Positions 1 to 10,674 of a DNA stretch of 64,000 bases are shown here, piece by piece. The DNA comes from Ariolimax columbianus (Eukaryota > Mollusca > Gastropoda > Stylommatophora > Arionidae). The notes under the pieces are model-generated. The model was not told where the DNA came from. It did no database searches and saw nothing but the letters and a program-made list of their open reading frames with translations. Every line of letters begins with the position of its first letter. Within the stretch, counting starts at the first letter, position 1. Made by a program: the position numbers and the translations under genes. Location of the stretch: NCBI GenBank assembly GCA_036924085.1, contig JAVGWX010000012.1, forward strand, positions 33,744,119 through 33,808,118, read 5' to 3'.

Positions 1-30
1 CAACTAACTAACTATTCAGTCTATCTCTCT

Positions 31-1411
31 TTTAACTTAACTTAACTTAACGTCTTTATACTGGTTTAGAAGACCCTGCAGAGTCTGTATACAACCAGTT
101 CAGTTACATTTACATCACCTTGCTCTAAAAGCTATGCGCATCCAGTTTATTCTTAAATGCATTAACTGTCCCTGCCTCCACTACCTCCCCTGGCAATGCA
201 TTCCAAGCAGACACCACTCTCTGACTAAAAAAATATTTCCTAATATCTAACCTGGACCTCTCTTTAGTCAGCTTGTAGCTATGCCCTCGTGTTATTGTAG
301 GTGGCTGTATTTTAAAAAACTTGTTATAGTCTAATTTATCGATTCCTCTGATCATCTTATAAACCTGTATTAAGTCACCACGAATTCTTCTCTCTTCGAG
401 ACACTGTAAGCCGGTTTTTCTGAGTCGTTCCTCATAACTGTAATTCTGGAATCCCACTATCATCTTTGTCGCTCTTTTCTGTATTCTTTCTAGCATGTTT
501 ATGTCCCCTCTATGATAAGGACTCCACACCTGTACACAGTACTCCAATCTAGGTCTAACTAAAGCTTTATACAGTTTGACGATCACTTCCTTGCTCCTAT
601 GTTTAATATTTCTTTTTATCATACCTAACATTGCATTTGCCTTTTTCACTGCTACCTTAACTTGCTCACTCACCTTTCCTGTATGATCTATTATAACCCC
701 TAGGTCCCTTTCCTTATCTATCTTTCTAATATTGTTTTCTCCCATTCTGTAATTATGTTCCATATTGGATCTACCCATGTGGATGACTGTACATTTATCT
801 ACATTAAACTCCATTTGCCAGCTTACAGACCATTCTCGAATTTTATCTAAATCCGACCTCAATATATCCACTTCCGCTTTAGATGAGACGCTACTGCATA
901 GTTTTGTGTCATCAGCAAATTTTGCAATCATGGATCTCATATCAATGTCCAAATCATTTATATATATCAAGAACAAAATTGGTCCCAAAACCGAGCCCTG
1001 TGGCACACCACTTTTCACTTCACTCCACTCAGAGTACTCCTTATTTATGCCCACCCTCTGCCTTCTTCCCGTTAACCAACTTTCAATCCATTTGGCAACT
1101 TCCCCACCTATTCCATGTGATTTTAACTTTCGAAATAATCTTTGATGAGGTACTCTATCAAAGGCCTTTGCAAAGTCTAGATAAATAACATCCACTGGCT
1201 CCCCTTTATCTATGATTTTAGTAACCTCCTCCATGAATTCTAATAGATTTGTTAAGCATGATCTCCCTCTAGTAAACCCATGCTGACTATTTCTAATTAG
1301 ATTAAATTTGTCTAAATGCATTACAATGTTTTCTTTGATTATTGACTCTAACAATTTACAGACTATGCTCGTTAAACTCACCGGTCTATAATTTGCCGGA
1401 TCTGATTTTTG
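31..1411 (-). mobile_element. CR1-like LINE, copy 1, 5'-truncated
   Basis: The minus strand carries the 3' part of a CR1-like non-LTR retrotransposon: a reverse transcriptase ORF, a short 3' UTR (51..124) with a stem-loop, and a (TTAAG)n tail at 31..50. Nucleotide similarity to the copy at 50981..52578 is very high and stops abruptly near 1411, so the element is 5'-truncated there. This is the normal outcome of target-primed reverse transcription. No clear target-site duplication was found. The left flank is the window edge region. Confidence 0.9.
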
Positions 1412-1426
1412 ACATCCCTCTGTCAT
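125..1426 (-). pseudogene. CR1-like reverse transcriptase, C-terminal 433 aa open
   Basis: This long open frame lies inside LINE copy 1 and ends in TAG. RT motifs appear in order: NYRPVSLTS (about residues 12-20), YLDFAKAFD (82-90, catalytic Asp), SGVPQGSVLGP (139-149), then FADDTKL (170-176) with the Asp pair and Phe in place of Tyr. A thumb-like region with RPRLEYCVQVWSP follows. There is no RNase H and the N-terminal endonuclease is absent. The ATG at 1424-1426 and first few residues come from flanking DNA upstream of the truncation point, so this is not the natural start. A non-functional 5'-truncated copy, but the frame is intact over RT. Confidence 0.9.
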
Positions 1427-1468
1427 TCATAGCATCGCGGTTCTGATGATTACGTTAGAGCAACTTCA

Positions 1469-1530
1469 GTTAACTTAACTTTACTTAACTTAACGTCTTT
1501 ATACTGGTTTAGAAGACTCTGCAGAGTCTT
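1469..1530 (-). mobile_element. CR1-like 3' terminal fragment
   Basis: The segment has the (TTAAG)n tail, the CTGGTTTAGAAGACTCTGCA block and the GACTCTGCAGAGTC palindrome found at the 3' end of the other CR1-like copies. It lacks coding sequence. It sits about 60 bases upstream of the truncation point of copy 1, so the two may be successive insertions or one rearranged locus. Confidence 0.75.
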
Positions 1531-2455
1531 TCCCTACACTAGTAATACTAACATTGCTACCAGTTAACATGTTCAATCCCAGGGCAGAGCCGACACGCTT
1601 ATGGTATACATATCGTCATTGCTGTGCATGGTACTCATGTCTTGCTTAGTGATAGTGTTGATCAGAACACCTATCAATTTTCAGTTAATAGATTGGGTTG
1701 AAGGATTACATTCCATTTCGGGTTACGGGGAGGACATGTCGATATAATTTTATTTTAAATAAATCAGTAAATCAGTAAAAACTTAGATAAAGATAGATGT
1801 GTAGAAAAGACGGTTATATTCAGTCGCAAAAATGATTGATTGCCAGCTCTTGAGGCTAACAGTACACAAACAGAATTATCTGCATGTAGTCCATGCGCGA
1901 GCCTTGTAGTCACGTGCCTTGCCTTACAGGGATGTCCTCTCGCCATTGTGCCTGTTGACATCTCCATCTATCTTGTCATTCAGTCAAGGACACCTTAGTT
2001 GTTATTGCACCGTCCGACAGCATGGATATTGCCATGCTGATATAGAAACGGGATGCTATTCTCCTTATCATGGACCAACATTGACAGATTCAAGAAATGC
2101 ATTGCTGATTTCAAATAAGATGGAAGCAACAAGTGAGGGAAGAAACGAAAGAAGAAATTAGCGGAAGCAGAATGCTTGACACCTCCAAAAGTTAAAAAGT
2201 TGACTATTCTGTGACGTCATTACCCCTATATCCAGTGCTAAAAATATATTTTTTAATTATTCGGGGCGAATCATGGTCAATTGTAATAAACAGATGGCCG
2301 TGGATGAATCAAGGGACTAGTACCCAATTTGGATATATCTTTGTCAGTTATTGTCCAGCACTCTTCATCGTGTAGAAACACATATTGTACTCAGCCCTTG
2401 TATGTCCTTAGCTTGGTGTGTGTGTGTACTGTGAAGACTAACGAATGTTATGATA
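1531..2455. other. No gene recognised
   Basis: Short ORFs here (1764..1967, 1919..2161, 2329..2574) show no family motif and no coherent codon pattern. No tandem repeat or recognisable element was seen. Confidence 0.5.
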
Positions 2456-2883
2456 CACGCTGTTCTGATGGGCAGTTACTAAAACGACTTTATAATCTGA
2501 ACTTAACTGATGACTTGGCTCTTTATGTCTCACAAAGATATCCAGGTGCAACATATTATAAGTATACTCGATGAATGGTCCCGCAAAATGGGACTGAAGA
2601 TACACAGAGGAAATTAACCAAAATTTTGAAAATAAAAGCAACTAACGACAATTAGATTGCATTGGGAAACACAATACAATGAGGTGGACTCTTCTATGTA
2701 TCTTGGTAGCAATATAGACAAAGTTGGAGGTACAGAAAGAGATATAAAATTAAGAATACAAAAGGCGAGAGCTGCTTTCGTTGCATTAGAGAATTTATAT
2801 ATTTAAAACATAAATTAAGTCCATCACACAAATTCAAATATTCAACTCCAATGTAAAGTTCGTCCTATTGTATATCTCTGTGG
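2456..2883 (+). pseudogene. LINE reverse transcriptase fragment (EN/RT type)
   Basis: Broken plus-strand frames recall the region around and after the RT active site. LTDDLALYVS resembles the (Y/F)ADD box. Then come YLGSNIDK, a GGTERDIKLRIQKARAAF helix and a remnant of FNSNVK. The order matches RTE-like EN/RT LINEs, and the same motifs occur in the minus-strand element at 39495..41260. Several stops and frame changes are present. The fragment ends exactly where a family A element begins, so that element probably inserted here. Confidence 0.7.
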
Positions 2884-3375
2884 TATCAAGATGCTGAGCA
2901 GTGCATGGACTGCAGTGGTCAGCGACCCATAGCTGACTGCTAGCGTCAGTGCCAGCGACCCATAGCTGACTGCTAGCGTCAGGGCCAGCGACCCATAGCT
3001 GACTGCTAGCGTCAGGGCCAGCGACCCATAGCTGACTGCTAGCGTCAGGGCCAGCGACCCATAGCTGACTGCTAGCATCAGGGTCAGAGAACAAGAGCTG
3101 CCAAGACCAGAGCATGCCACCTCGTCGTGATCCTGTATAACAGGCTGCGACAATGCATACAGGCTAAGGATAAGGGATCGAAGCGAAAAGGCTAAATTGG
3201 TACCCAAAAATGTCTGCTGAAGTCGTATGTGTCGGTCCAAAAAGTGCAAATATCATAGTCCAACTGTAAACTACGACACAACGCGTTCCGTTCCCCAGAC
3301 AACATCCTGGTACTTGCAAAACTCTTTTCAGGGCTTAGTGACGGGATATCGAGAACGAACGAAGAAGAAGAAGAT
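2884..3375 (+). mobile_element. Family A SINE-like element with internal repeat expansion
   Basis: Family A is a dispersed element of about 320-360 bp seen some 20 times in the window. It starts near ATCAAGATGCTGAGC, passes through a core near GCTGAAGTCGGATGTGTTGG, and ends in GGTAGCGGGAGATTGAGAACG followed by a GAA or GCCAA tail. This copy is full length and ends in GAAGAAGAAGAAG. Its 33-bp internal module is amplified about five times at 2914..3089. No protein is encoded. Confidence 0.75.
2914..3089 (+). repeat. 33-bp minisatellite inside family A
   Basis: About five copies of a 33-bp unit containing CCCATAGCTGACTGCTAGCG. The same unit is present once in ordinary family A copies. Because 33 is a multiple of three, the array leaves spurious 11-residue-repeat ORFs on the minus strand. 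Confidence 0.9.
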
Positions 3376-3753
3376 GTCGATGTCTTTGCCTGCAGTTTGA
3401 CATAATTGTCCTTTCGTGAATGAAAATGTGTGTCTTTAATTATTCTACATTCTATAATTGAAAACGTGATACTCTTAACATAGACGGAAACAGACCCCAA
3501 CATCAATCAGCTCCAGATATTTGCAACTCATTTGTGCGGAAGTTCGACAGCTGGACAGACAAACATGAAACTAGATATCGAGAGCCTCTGAGTTACCTAG
3601 CAAATGTTACCAATACTCAAACATCGAACAATAGGTTAGGAACTAAATGACAACAGAAATACGGTACATTCTTACCACCTGTTACCTCTAATAAAAACAC
3701 CTGAACTTAAGGTTAGGCGTTTAACTACACATTTATAAACGTTATTCAAACCG
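3376..3753. other. No gene recognised
   Basis: Unique-looking AT-rich sequence between a family A element and the 44-bp array. The minus ORF 3192..3506 mostly overlaps the family A element and shows no family motif. Confidence 0.5.
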
Positions 3754-4772
3754 GCTTGATAATCAGTATATATCTCCCAAATGAATGAACATGTATGTCT
3801 TGATAATCAGTATATATCTCCCAAATGAATGAACATGTATGTCTTGATAACCAGTATATATCTCCCAAATGAATGAACATGTATGTCTTGATAACCAGTA
3901 TATATCTCCCAAATGAATGAACATGTATGTCTTGATAACCAGTATATATCTCCCAAATGAATGAACATGTATGTCTTGATAACCAGTATATATCTCCCAA
4001 ATGAATGAACATGTATGTCTTGATAACCAGTATATATCTCCCAAATGAATGAACATGTATGTCTTGATAACCAGTATATATCTCCCAAATGAATGAACAT
4101 GTATGTCTTGATAACCAGTATATATCTCCCAAATGAATGAACATGTATGTCTTGATAACCAGTATATATCTCCCAAATGAATGAACATGTATGTCTTGAT
4201 AACCAGTATATATCTCCCAAATGAATGAACATGTATGTCTTGATAACCAGTATATATCTCCCAAATGAATGAACATGTATGTCTTGATAACCAGTATATA
4301 TCTCCCAAATGAATGAACACGTATGTCTTGATAACCAGTATATATCTCCCAAATGAATGAACATGTATGTCTTGATAACCAGTATATATCTCCCAAATGA
4401 ATGAACATGTATGTCTTGATAACCAGTATATATCTCCCAAATGAATGAACATGTATGTCTTGATAACCAGTATATATCTCCCAAATGAATGAACATGTAT
4501 GTCTTGATAACCAGTATATATCTCCCAAATGAATGAACATGTATGTCTTGATAACCAGTATATATCTCCCAAATGAATGAACATGTATGTCTTGATAACC
4601 AGTATATATCTCCCAAATGAATGAACATGTATGTCTTGATAACCAGTATATATCTCCCAAATGAATGAACATGTATGTCTTGATAACCAGTATATATCTC
4701 CCAAATGAATGAACATGTATGTCTTGATAACCAGTATATATCTCCCAAATGAATGAACATGTATGTCTTGAT
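3754..4772. repeat. 44-bp minisatellite, about 23 copies
   Basis: Nearly perfect tandem copies of a 44-bp unit containing CTTGATAACCAGTATATATC and CCCAAATGAATGAACATG. Variants are few: AATCAG in the first two units and a C for T near 4320. The period is not a multiple of three, and the minus strand is open in all three frames over the whole array (three overlapping ORFs of 308-325 codons). The open frames are therefore a sequence artefact, not a gene. Confidence 0.97.
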
Positions 4773-5073
4773 AATTATCTTCACAAATTCAGCATTTGAA
4801 GTTTCAGATTATTAAATAAATCATTGAAAAACACAATTTTCTACCAGCTCTCCCGTAAGTATTGGGTGACAAGAAGATGAAGCCAAGTATATCACAAGCG
4901 ATTTGAGAATCCCATTCCACCTCCATCAGCACGCTCGGGATGGAAGGAAAGTTACTGCAAGCCTCCACTTAGAGCCCTTTTCATGGTGCACAAAAGAGAA
5001 ATCTAACTCATCGTGGGCTTTCAACAACAACCAGCTCTCCGTTAGAGAGCGATTCATGCATTGAAGAATAATT

Positions 5074-5209
5074 AGATGCGCATAGCTTTTAGAGCAAGGT
5101 AATGTAAATGAAACTGGTCGTATAGACTCTGCAGAGTCTTCTAAACCAGTATATAGACGTTAAGTTAAGTTAAGTTAAGTTAAGTTAAGTTAAGTTAAGT
5201 TAAGTTAAA
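5074..5209 (+). mobile_element. CR1-like 3' terminal fragment
   Basis: Begins at the last codons of the RT ORF (AGATGCGCATAGCTTTTAG), then the 3' UTR with the palindrome GACTCTGCAGAGTC, then at least nine TTAAG units. It is a severely 5'-truncated plus-strand insertion. Confidence 0.9.
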
Positions 5210-5741
5210 GTAGCAGACATGGTCCATATCCTGGTCAATTGTGAGGACAATTACAAAGTGCACTTTTCTTCTTCTTCTCATTCTTCTTTTTTTTCTTCTG
5301 GAAAATTATATTTTGTAACGTTTTGTGGAAGTTCATAGTTTTGTTTCTTCTTGTGTTCTACTGCTATTGCCATGAGGCGTAGTAGAAAGGCGGGACGTGT
5401 AGATTTCTTGTTATCGCCAAGCTGGAGGCTTGTGCTGTCGTTAGGTGTAACTTCCTGAGAGGGTCAGAGACACTCTCAATCCATCGATGTCGATGTTTTC
5501 CCCTTGCTCGTGGACCGAAGACCTGTAGATGATATCCTCTTGCTGCAGACTGATCATAATGCGTTCTGACTTAATTAACAAACTACTTGATTTTTGGCAG
5601 CCACTAGCTGGGTTTGTCCCCACTATCTGACCCAGCATGGTGTTGCGGATTCGGTCACGGATTGTCTTTCCGGCTGCACTTCTCTCACAGCGCATCTCAC
5701 ACCTCTGGATCTTACTCTAATGGGTTTCTAGTAAGGACCAA
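5210..5741. other. No gene recognised
   Basis: Contains a short TTC-rich stretch near 5265-5300 and no recognisable coding sequence or element. Confidence 0.5.
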
Positions 5742-5994
5742 GCTTGACTTGGCTTCGTTCGTTCTCAATCTCCCGCTACCAAACCCTGAAAACGGCTTAA
5801 GTTGTAGAATGTAGTCCAGAGAACGGAATACGTTGTGTCGTAATTTACAGCTTGACTGCGATATTTGCACCTTTCGGTCCAACACATCCGACTTCAGCAA
5901 TCATTTTTTAAGTACTGGGTTAGCATTCCCTCTTCGATCCCTTCTACTTAGCCAGTCTGTCATGTTGCAGCCTGCTATCCAGGATCTTCCGCGT
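5742..5994 (-). mobile_element. Family A element, tail half (split by a LINE)
   Basis: Minus-oriented family A from its (TTGGC) tail and GTTCGTTCTCAATCTCCCGC to CCGCGT. The rest of the element resumes at 8923 after the Jockey-like LINE, so the two pieces are one interrupted copy. Confidence 0.8.
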
Positions 5995-6007
5995 CCTCAT
6001 GCGGATT

Positions 6008-6585
6008 TAAATCAACATCGAGGCCCTATCCAGTAACAAGGAAACAATTTTGTCAGAGATATGTACTCAGCGCAAATACGATTTTCGTATGGCCCAAGTG
6101 ACCCATCGCACAATCGCTGACCGAAGACCAAAGGTCATAAGGAATGAAACTCATTGTGGAGAGGCCTCATGAGAAATATGGAAGTGCCATCTTTGTCACA
6201 CCAGATCTAGTTATGGACTCAGCGTGCCAATCCTCCAAAGAAAATATAGAGATCCTCACAATTCAAAGCAAATCATGCACAGTGACATCAATATATAAAC
6301 CACACAATGAGGAGTTCAGTTACGAAGAGCCTGACAATTTAAGAACACGAAGTAACCAAATATTTATGGGGGTTTAAACTGTCACAGCACGATGTGGGGA
6401 TATAATGAGATAGACACCAATTGCGAAAAACTGGAGCACTGGGCAGAGCAGGCCAAACTACAACTCGTGCATGACCCAAAGCTACCAGCATTCTTAAACA
6501 GCGACAGATGGCGAAGAGGGTATAACCCTGACAACTTATTTGTTAGTGATACAATAATACATCAAGTGACGAAAGGTATATAGGA
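6008..6585 (+). pseudogene. LINE apurinic-type endonuclease domain, broken
   Basis: The plus strand reads through the N-terminal endonuclease of the LINE in changing frames: INIEALSSNKETILSEICTQ near 6008, then VERPHEKYGSAIFVTPDL (about 6155-6215), TVTSIYKPHNEEFSYEEP, then WGYNEIDTNCEKLEHWAEQ and NSDRWRRGYNPDNLFVSD. The last two match the C-terminal half of exonuclease-endonuclease-phosphatase domains (GDFN/WG and NPD.(I/L)FVS regions). In active elements this domain nicks target DNA to prime reverse transcription. At least three frame changes are needed, so it is not functional. Confidence 0.75.
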
Positions 6586-6617
6586 ACCTATCCCACTAAC
6601 ATAGCACAGGCTCATCT

Positions 6618-7042
6618 CGTGCTGCGACACAGCTGTAGTCAAACCGGAGAATGTACCGTTTAAAAGACGGTTCAACTTTAAACAAGCTAAATGGGACACA
6701 TTCCTGTACGAATTAGACCAATAGGTGGTTAAACTGGAACCAACGCCTGAAAAGTATGATGTAGTTATTGACCTAACAAAATTAATCTCCAGACGCCATA
6801 TATCAAGAGGCTGTAAAACCGAGTACGTCCCTGGCCTTAATGAAGACTCGAAGGTACTATTTGAGAAATATAAACTACTATTTGAAAGGGACCCATTCGA
6901 TGAAGAAACCATCCAGGCTGGAGAAGACCTCCTCCATGCCATCTCAGACTTCAAAACATAAAAGTGGTGTCGCCTTGTAGAAGACTTAAACATGAAAAAA
7001 AGCAGCCGACGCGCCTGGAAACTCATTAAAAAAACTCAGTAA
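6618..7042 (+). pseudogene. LINE linker between endonuclease and RT, broken
   Basis: Plus-strand sequence reads VPFKRRFNFKQAKWDTFL, a stop near 6722, then DLTKLISRRHISRGCKTEYV and FEKDP-like helical, charged sequence up to RRAWKLIKKTQ near 7040. This segment type separates the endonuclease from RT in Jockey-like ORF2 proteins. No catalytic residues are expected. It is interrupted by stops at about 6722 and 6960. Confidence 0.65.
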
Positions 7043-7311
7043 CGATCAAACAAGCCCTCCTGTAGGGATAATGCAAGTTACCCCGAACCAAATAGCCCAC
7101 CAACTTCTGATTAATGGAAAAATCAACCACAAAACTGAGCAAACAAAGATCCAACGTCAATGTGAGAATGAGAACGACGCAATGAACACCCCCTTCTCCA
7201 TAGAGGAACTAAATCATGCAATAAATCAAATGAAAAAACAATAAAGCAGCTGGTCCTGATGAACGAACTGAGAACAAAACAAATTTAAAGATTCGAACCA
7301 GAAACAGTCAA

Positions 7312-8296
7312 ATGGCGCTAAAGCTCATGAACACGTGCATTGACAAAATGCATATTCCTAAAATCTGGAGGAAATCTCATGTGGTTGCGCTGATAAAGCC
7401 AGGAAAACCACCAACCGAACCTAAGAATTTCCGTCCAGTATCGCTGCTATGTCACATGTATAATATCTTCGAGAGGCTGATCCTGAATCGCATCTCCCCC
7501 TCGATAGACGAGAAGCTGATCAAGGAACAAGCTGGTTTCAGGCCTGGAAGATCTTGCAGCAGTCAAATCCTTAACCTAACACAATTAATAGAGGATGGTT
7601 ACGAACGTAAACAGGTCACAGAAGTGGTCTATATTGATCTAAGTGCAGCATATGACACAATAAACTATCGGAGACTACTATCAAAGCTATACACCATGAC
7701 AAAAGACTGGCGTCTGACCAATATCATCAAATGTCTCCTGAAAAATAGGCTATTCTTTTTAACTCTGGGGATAAAAGACAGCAGATGGCGAAACCAAAAC
7801 AACGGCCTGACACAAGGAAGTGTCCTAGCACCCTTTGCTATATAACATATATACTAATGACCTACCCACGCACACAAACACAAGTAAATTCATATATGCT
7901 GATGACACAGCAGTAGCTGCCCAGGGAAAAGGGTTTGAGGAAGTGGAAAGCAAACTGTCAAGTTCTCTCAATGCTCTTGCAGAATACTACCACAAGAATC
8001 ACCTTAAACCAAATCTCAGTAAAACCCAGGTATGTGCCTGCCACCTCAGAAACAGAGAGGCAAACAGAAAACTTCAGATTAGGTGGCAAGGGAAGGAGCT
8101 TGAACACTGCACTGCTCCCAAATATCTAGGCGTGAAATTAGACCATACATTGTCTTACATAACGCACTGCCAAGACACAAAGCGTAAGATACACGCAAGA
8201 AATAATATCATCAGAAAACTGAGCCGCAGAACATGGAGGGAACAGTCATCAGTCCATCGGACATCTACACTTGCCTTGTGTTTTCTCCGTAGCTGA
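7312..8296 (+). pseudogene. Jockey-like reverse transcriptase, one-base frameshift
   Basis: The RT motifs run in order over two overlapping frames. In 7312..7845: FRPVSLLCHMYNIFERL (residues 40-56), QAGFRPGRSC, VYIDLSAAYD (107-115, catalytic Asp) and GLTQGSVLAP. In 7835..8296: YADDTAVAAQ (21-30, catalytic Asp pair), then KPNLSKTQVC and YLGVKLD. The frame switch lies at about 7836-7842, where a run of three T after ACCC appears to hold one extra base. RT would copy element RNA at the nicked target. Downstream, the AEYAVPIWNR-type region around 8285-8340 is also out of frame. Confidence 0.85.
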
Positions 8297-8498
8297 ATAC
8301 GCTGTGCCAATCTGAAAAAGAACTGCTCATGCGAAACTAGCTGATACAGCAATAAATGAGGCAGGTCGGATAGTATCAGGGTGCCTAAAACCAACCCCAT
8401 TGATAAAATATGCATCATAATTGGCATAGCAAGAGATCCGAAGAAGCGTCGCAGCAGAAATCGAACGAGAAAAACAGGAGCACGACCCAAGGCACCCA

Positions 8499-8893
8499 AT
8501 GTTTAGACATCGGGTACAAAACACAAGACTCAAATCCAATCCAGATAGCTTTCTAAAAACAACAAACCCCACACAAACAAACTCTGAAAGTCGCCGTATT
8601 GAGAGGTGGCACGAATTGGTGCAGGCCCCAGAGATGAAATTCTGGAGAAACCAGCTCCTGGACATCATCTACCATACACAACATGGAAGTCGCTGATCAG
8701 GCTCCGAACTAGTGTATCACGGTGCATGAATATAAAGCGATGGGGATACACAGATGATGAGACATGTGATTGCGGCGCAATACAGGACCCAGACCACCTG
8801 ATGACCTGCCCCAACCTCCAGGAAACGTGCAACATGCTGGAGGGAAATGACAAGGCAATCCATGTTGCTGAATACTGGCTCCAAGATATATAA
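8499..8893 (+). pseudogene. Jockey-like ORF2 C-terminus with zinc-knuckle-like motif
   Basis: Two overlapping frames cover the C-terminal domain. The first reads SRRIERWHELVQAPEMKFW. The second (from about 8690) reads LIRLRTSVSRC then CDCGAIQDPDHLMTC, a C-x-C-x7-H-x3-C pattern (residues 54-68 of the frame starting at 8606). It stops at TAA 8891-8893, followed by a short 3' UTR. The frame change near 8690 disables the product. This zinc-like C-terminus is usual for RNase H-lacking Jockey-like LINEs. Confidence 0.75.
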
Positions 8894-8922
8894 CGTGGTG
8901 CTTGGACACGGAAAGTAAGTAA

Positions 8923-9030
8923 GGTGTAGAAGGATCTTGGCAGCTCTGGTTGGCTGGCCCTGACGCTAGCAGTCAGGTATGGGTCGCTGACCACTGTAGC
9001 TCATGCACTGCTCAGCATCTTTGGACCAAG
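8923..9030 (-). mobile_element. Family A element, head part (continuation of 5742..5994)
   Basis: Resumes at GGTGTAGAAGG and runs through the single 33-bp module (GACGCTAGCAGTCAGG) to the head AGCTCATGCACTGCTCAGC. It completes the family A copy interrupted by the Jockey-like LINE. Confidence 0.75.
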
Positions 9031-9035
9031 ATTGA

Positions 9036-9690
9036 CATCGGTATCTCAAAGTAGGAATAAATAATGCACTTATCAGCCTCCTCTTAGTGGAAATGTTGAA
9101 ATAAGGGTGTTTCAAAATCGGTGCAATTTGATAGTGGACTCTGTTTATCTTCTGAATTCTGTGTGCGATCTCTCTGTCCACTCTGTCGGCATCAGTGAAT
9201 ATACTACCTAAGTATTTTCACTCCTGTACCTGGTTTATACCAATGTCACTGATGTGAAAACTTCTTTGCACCTGTTCAGGCAATAGTCTATGTTGATCTT
9301 CATGCCATATTGGTTACAAGTCAGACTGAGATAAGTTAGGTGGGGTTGTGGACCTTCGTTTTGATAAATAGTTCACATGATCATTAGCAAATAACAGTCA
9401 ATTTATGAACCCCTCTCGTGAATTAGCCAATTGTGTGATTTTGTTCATATAAATTTTGGAAAAAAGAGGAGAAAGAACGCACACATGTGGAAACCCATTT
9501 GTCAAACAGGCATTTGTTCGTACTGCACTTTCGCTGTTGACGTACAAGGAACGAATTCCACCCAGTAATTGACCCTGCACACCATATTCCTCCATTACCT
9601 TCCCCAACTAACACTTGTTTACCAGGTCAAATGCCTTTTCCTGATCAATGAAGGCCACGTGGAGATTCTTATTGAAATATTTGCCCCATC
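9036..9690 (-). pseudogene. LINE reverse transcriptase fragment (RTE-like), internally deleted
   Basis: Minus-strand frames read, from high to low coordinate, VAFIDQEKAFDLVNK (A box with catalytic Asp), then GGIRSLYVNSESAVRTNAC, a degenerate QGCVLSPLFSKIYMNKI box, then after a gap DREIAHRIQKINRVHYQIAP and KRRLISALFIPTLRYRCQSW near 8985-9180. The active-site YADD region between them is not recognisable. The motif style fits EN/RT-type LINEs of the RTE group. A dead relic beside the family A head. Confidence 0.7.
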
Positions 9691-9732
9691 CCCCCATTGT
9701 TGTCTGCACTCGGGGGCTTTGTAGTTAGGGCA

Positions 9733-10437
9733 TCTTCTAATTGCCTCCCTGCTTCTAATTGTCTTCTTTACTTCTTATAATTGTCTCCCTGACTTCTACT
9801 AATTGTCTCCCTGACTTCTTATAATTGTCTCCCTGACTTCTACTAATTGTCTCCCTGACTTCTTCTAATTGTCTCCCTGACTTCTTCTAATTGTCTCCCT
9901 GACTTCAACTAATTGTCTCCCTGACTTCAACTAATTGTCTCCCTGACTTCTACTAATTGTCTCCCTGACTTCTTCTAATTGTCTCCCTGATTTCTTCTAA
10001 TTGTCTCCCTGATTTCTTCTAATTGTCTCCCTGACTTCTTCTAATTGTCTCCCTGACTTCAACTAATTGTCTCCCTGACTTCTACTAATTGTCTCCCTGA
10101 CTTCTACTAATTGTCTCCTTGACTTCTACTAATTGTCTCCCTGACTTCTACTAATTGTCTCCTTGACTTCTACTAATTGTCTCCCTGATTTCTTCTAATT
10201 GTCTCCCTGACTTCTTCTAATTGTCTCCCTGACTTCTTCTAATTGTCTCCCTGACTTCTACTAATTGTCTCCTTGACTTCTACTAATTGTCTCCTTGACT
10301 TCTACTAATTGTCTCCTTGACTTCTACTAATTGTCTCCTTGACTTCTACTAATTGTCTCCTTGACTTCTACTAATTGTCTCCCTGATTTCTTCTAATTGT
10401 CTCCCTGACTTCGACTAATTGTCTCCCTGACTTCTTG
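9733..10437. repeat. 22-bp minisatellite, about 32 copies
   Basis: Tandem copies of a 22-bp unit containing CTTCTACTAATTGTCTCCCT. Variation is concentrated at a few positions (CTTCTA, CTTCTT, CTTCAA; CCCTGA or CCTTGA), and variants cluster in runs, a sign of local homogenisation. Confidence 0.95.
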
Positions 10438-10674
10438 CTCGAGTATTAATCTATCGTTATGCGAAATATATTTCAGAGTTCTTACCAATGAATGATGTTG
10501 TTCAGATTCTAAACCGTCATCTACTTGTCCATTGGGACAAATGAGTCTGATGAATACTCCTCCCATCTGTCTCACATCCTTTCAGGTTCGCAGAGTGGTT
10601 GTCCCACTTTGCCATTGGTCACTGTGTAAGAACGGTATTGTTCATCTCTCAAACGCAGATCACGATCTTTGCTG

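Larger units (their letters stand above)
5995..8922 (+). mobile_element. Jockey-like non-LTR retrotransposon, 5'-truncated and decayed
   Basis: About 2.9 kb with the order endonuclease, linker, reverse transcriptase, C-terminal CxC zinc-knuckle-like region, and no RNase H. This fits a Jockey-superfamily LINE (clade by inference). ORF1 is absent, so the element is 5'-truncated. It splits a family A element, which dates it as younger than that copy. Multiple frameshifts and stops show it is dead. The 3' end is a short GTAAGTAAG stretch next to the family A resumption point. Confidence 0.8.

Noticed and set aside
765..1188. Plus-strand ORFs of 101-126 codons inside LINE copy 1
   Set aside because: They are antisense shadows of the RT reading frame. 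The same shadows appear at 51703..52126.
3746..4784. Three overlapping minus ORFs of 308-325 codons with 44-residue repeats
   Set aside because: They are the three frames of the same 44-bp array. All frames open at once shows the pattern comes from the repeat unit, not from selection for protein.
5160..5209. (TTAAG)n as telomeric repeat
   Set aside because: It occurs only as the short 3' tail of CR1-like copies, next to their conserved 3' UTR, and never in long arrays.
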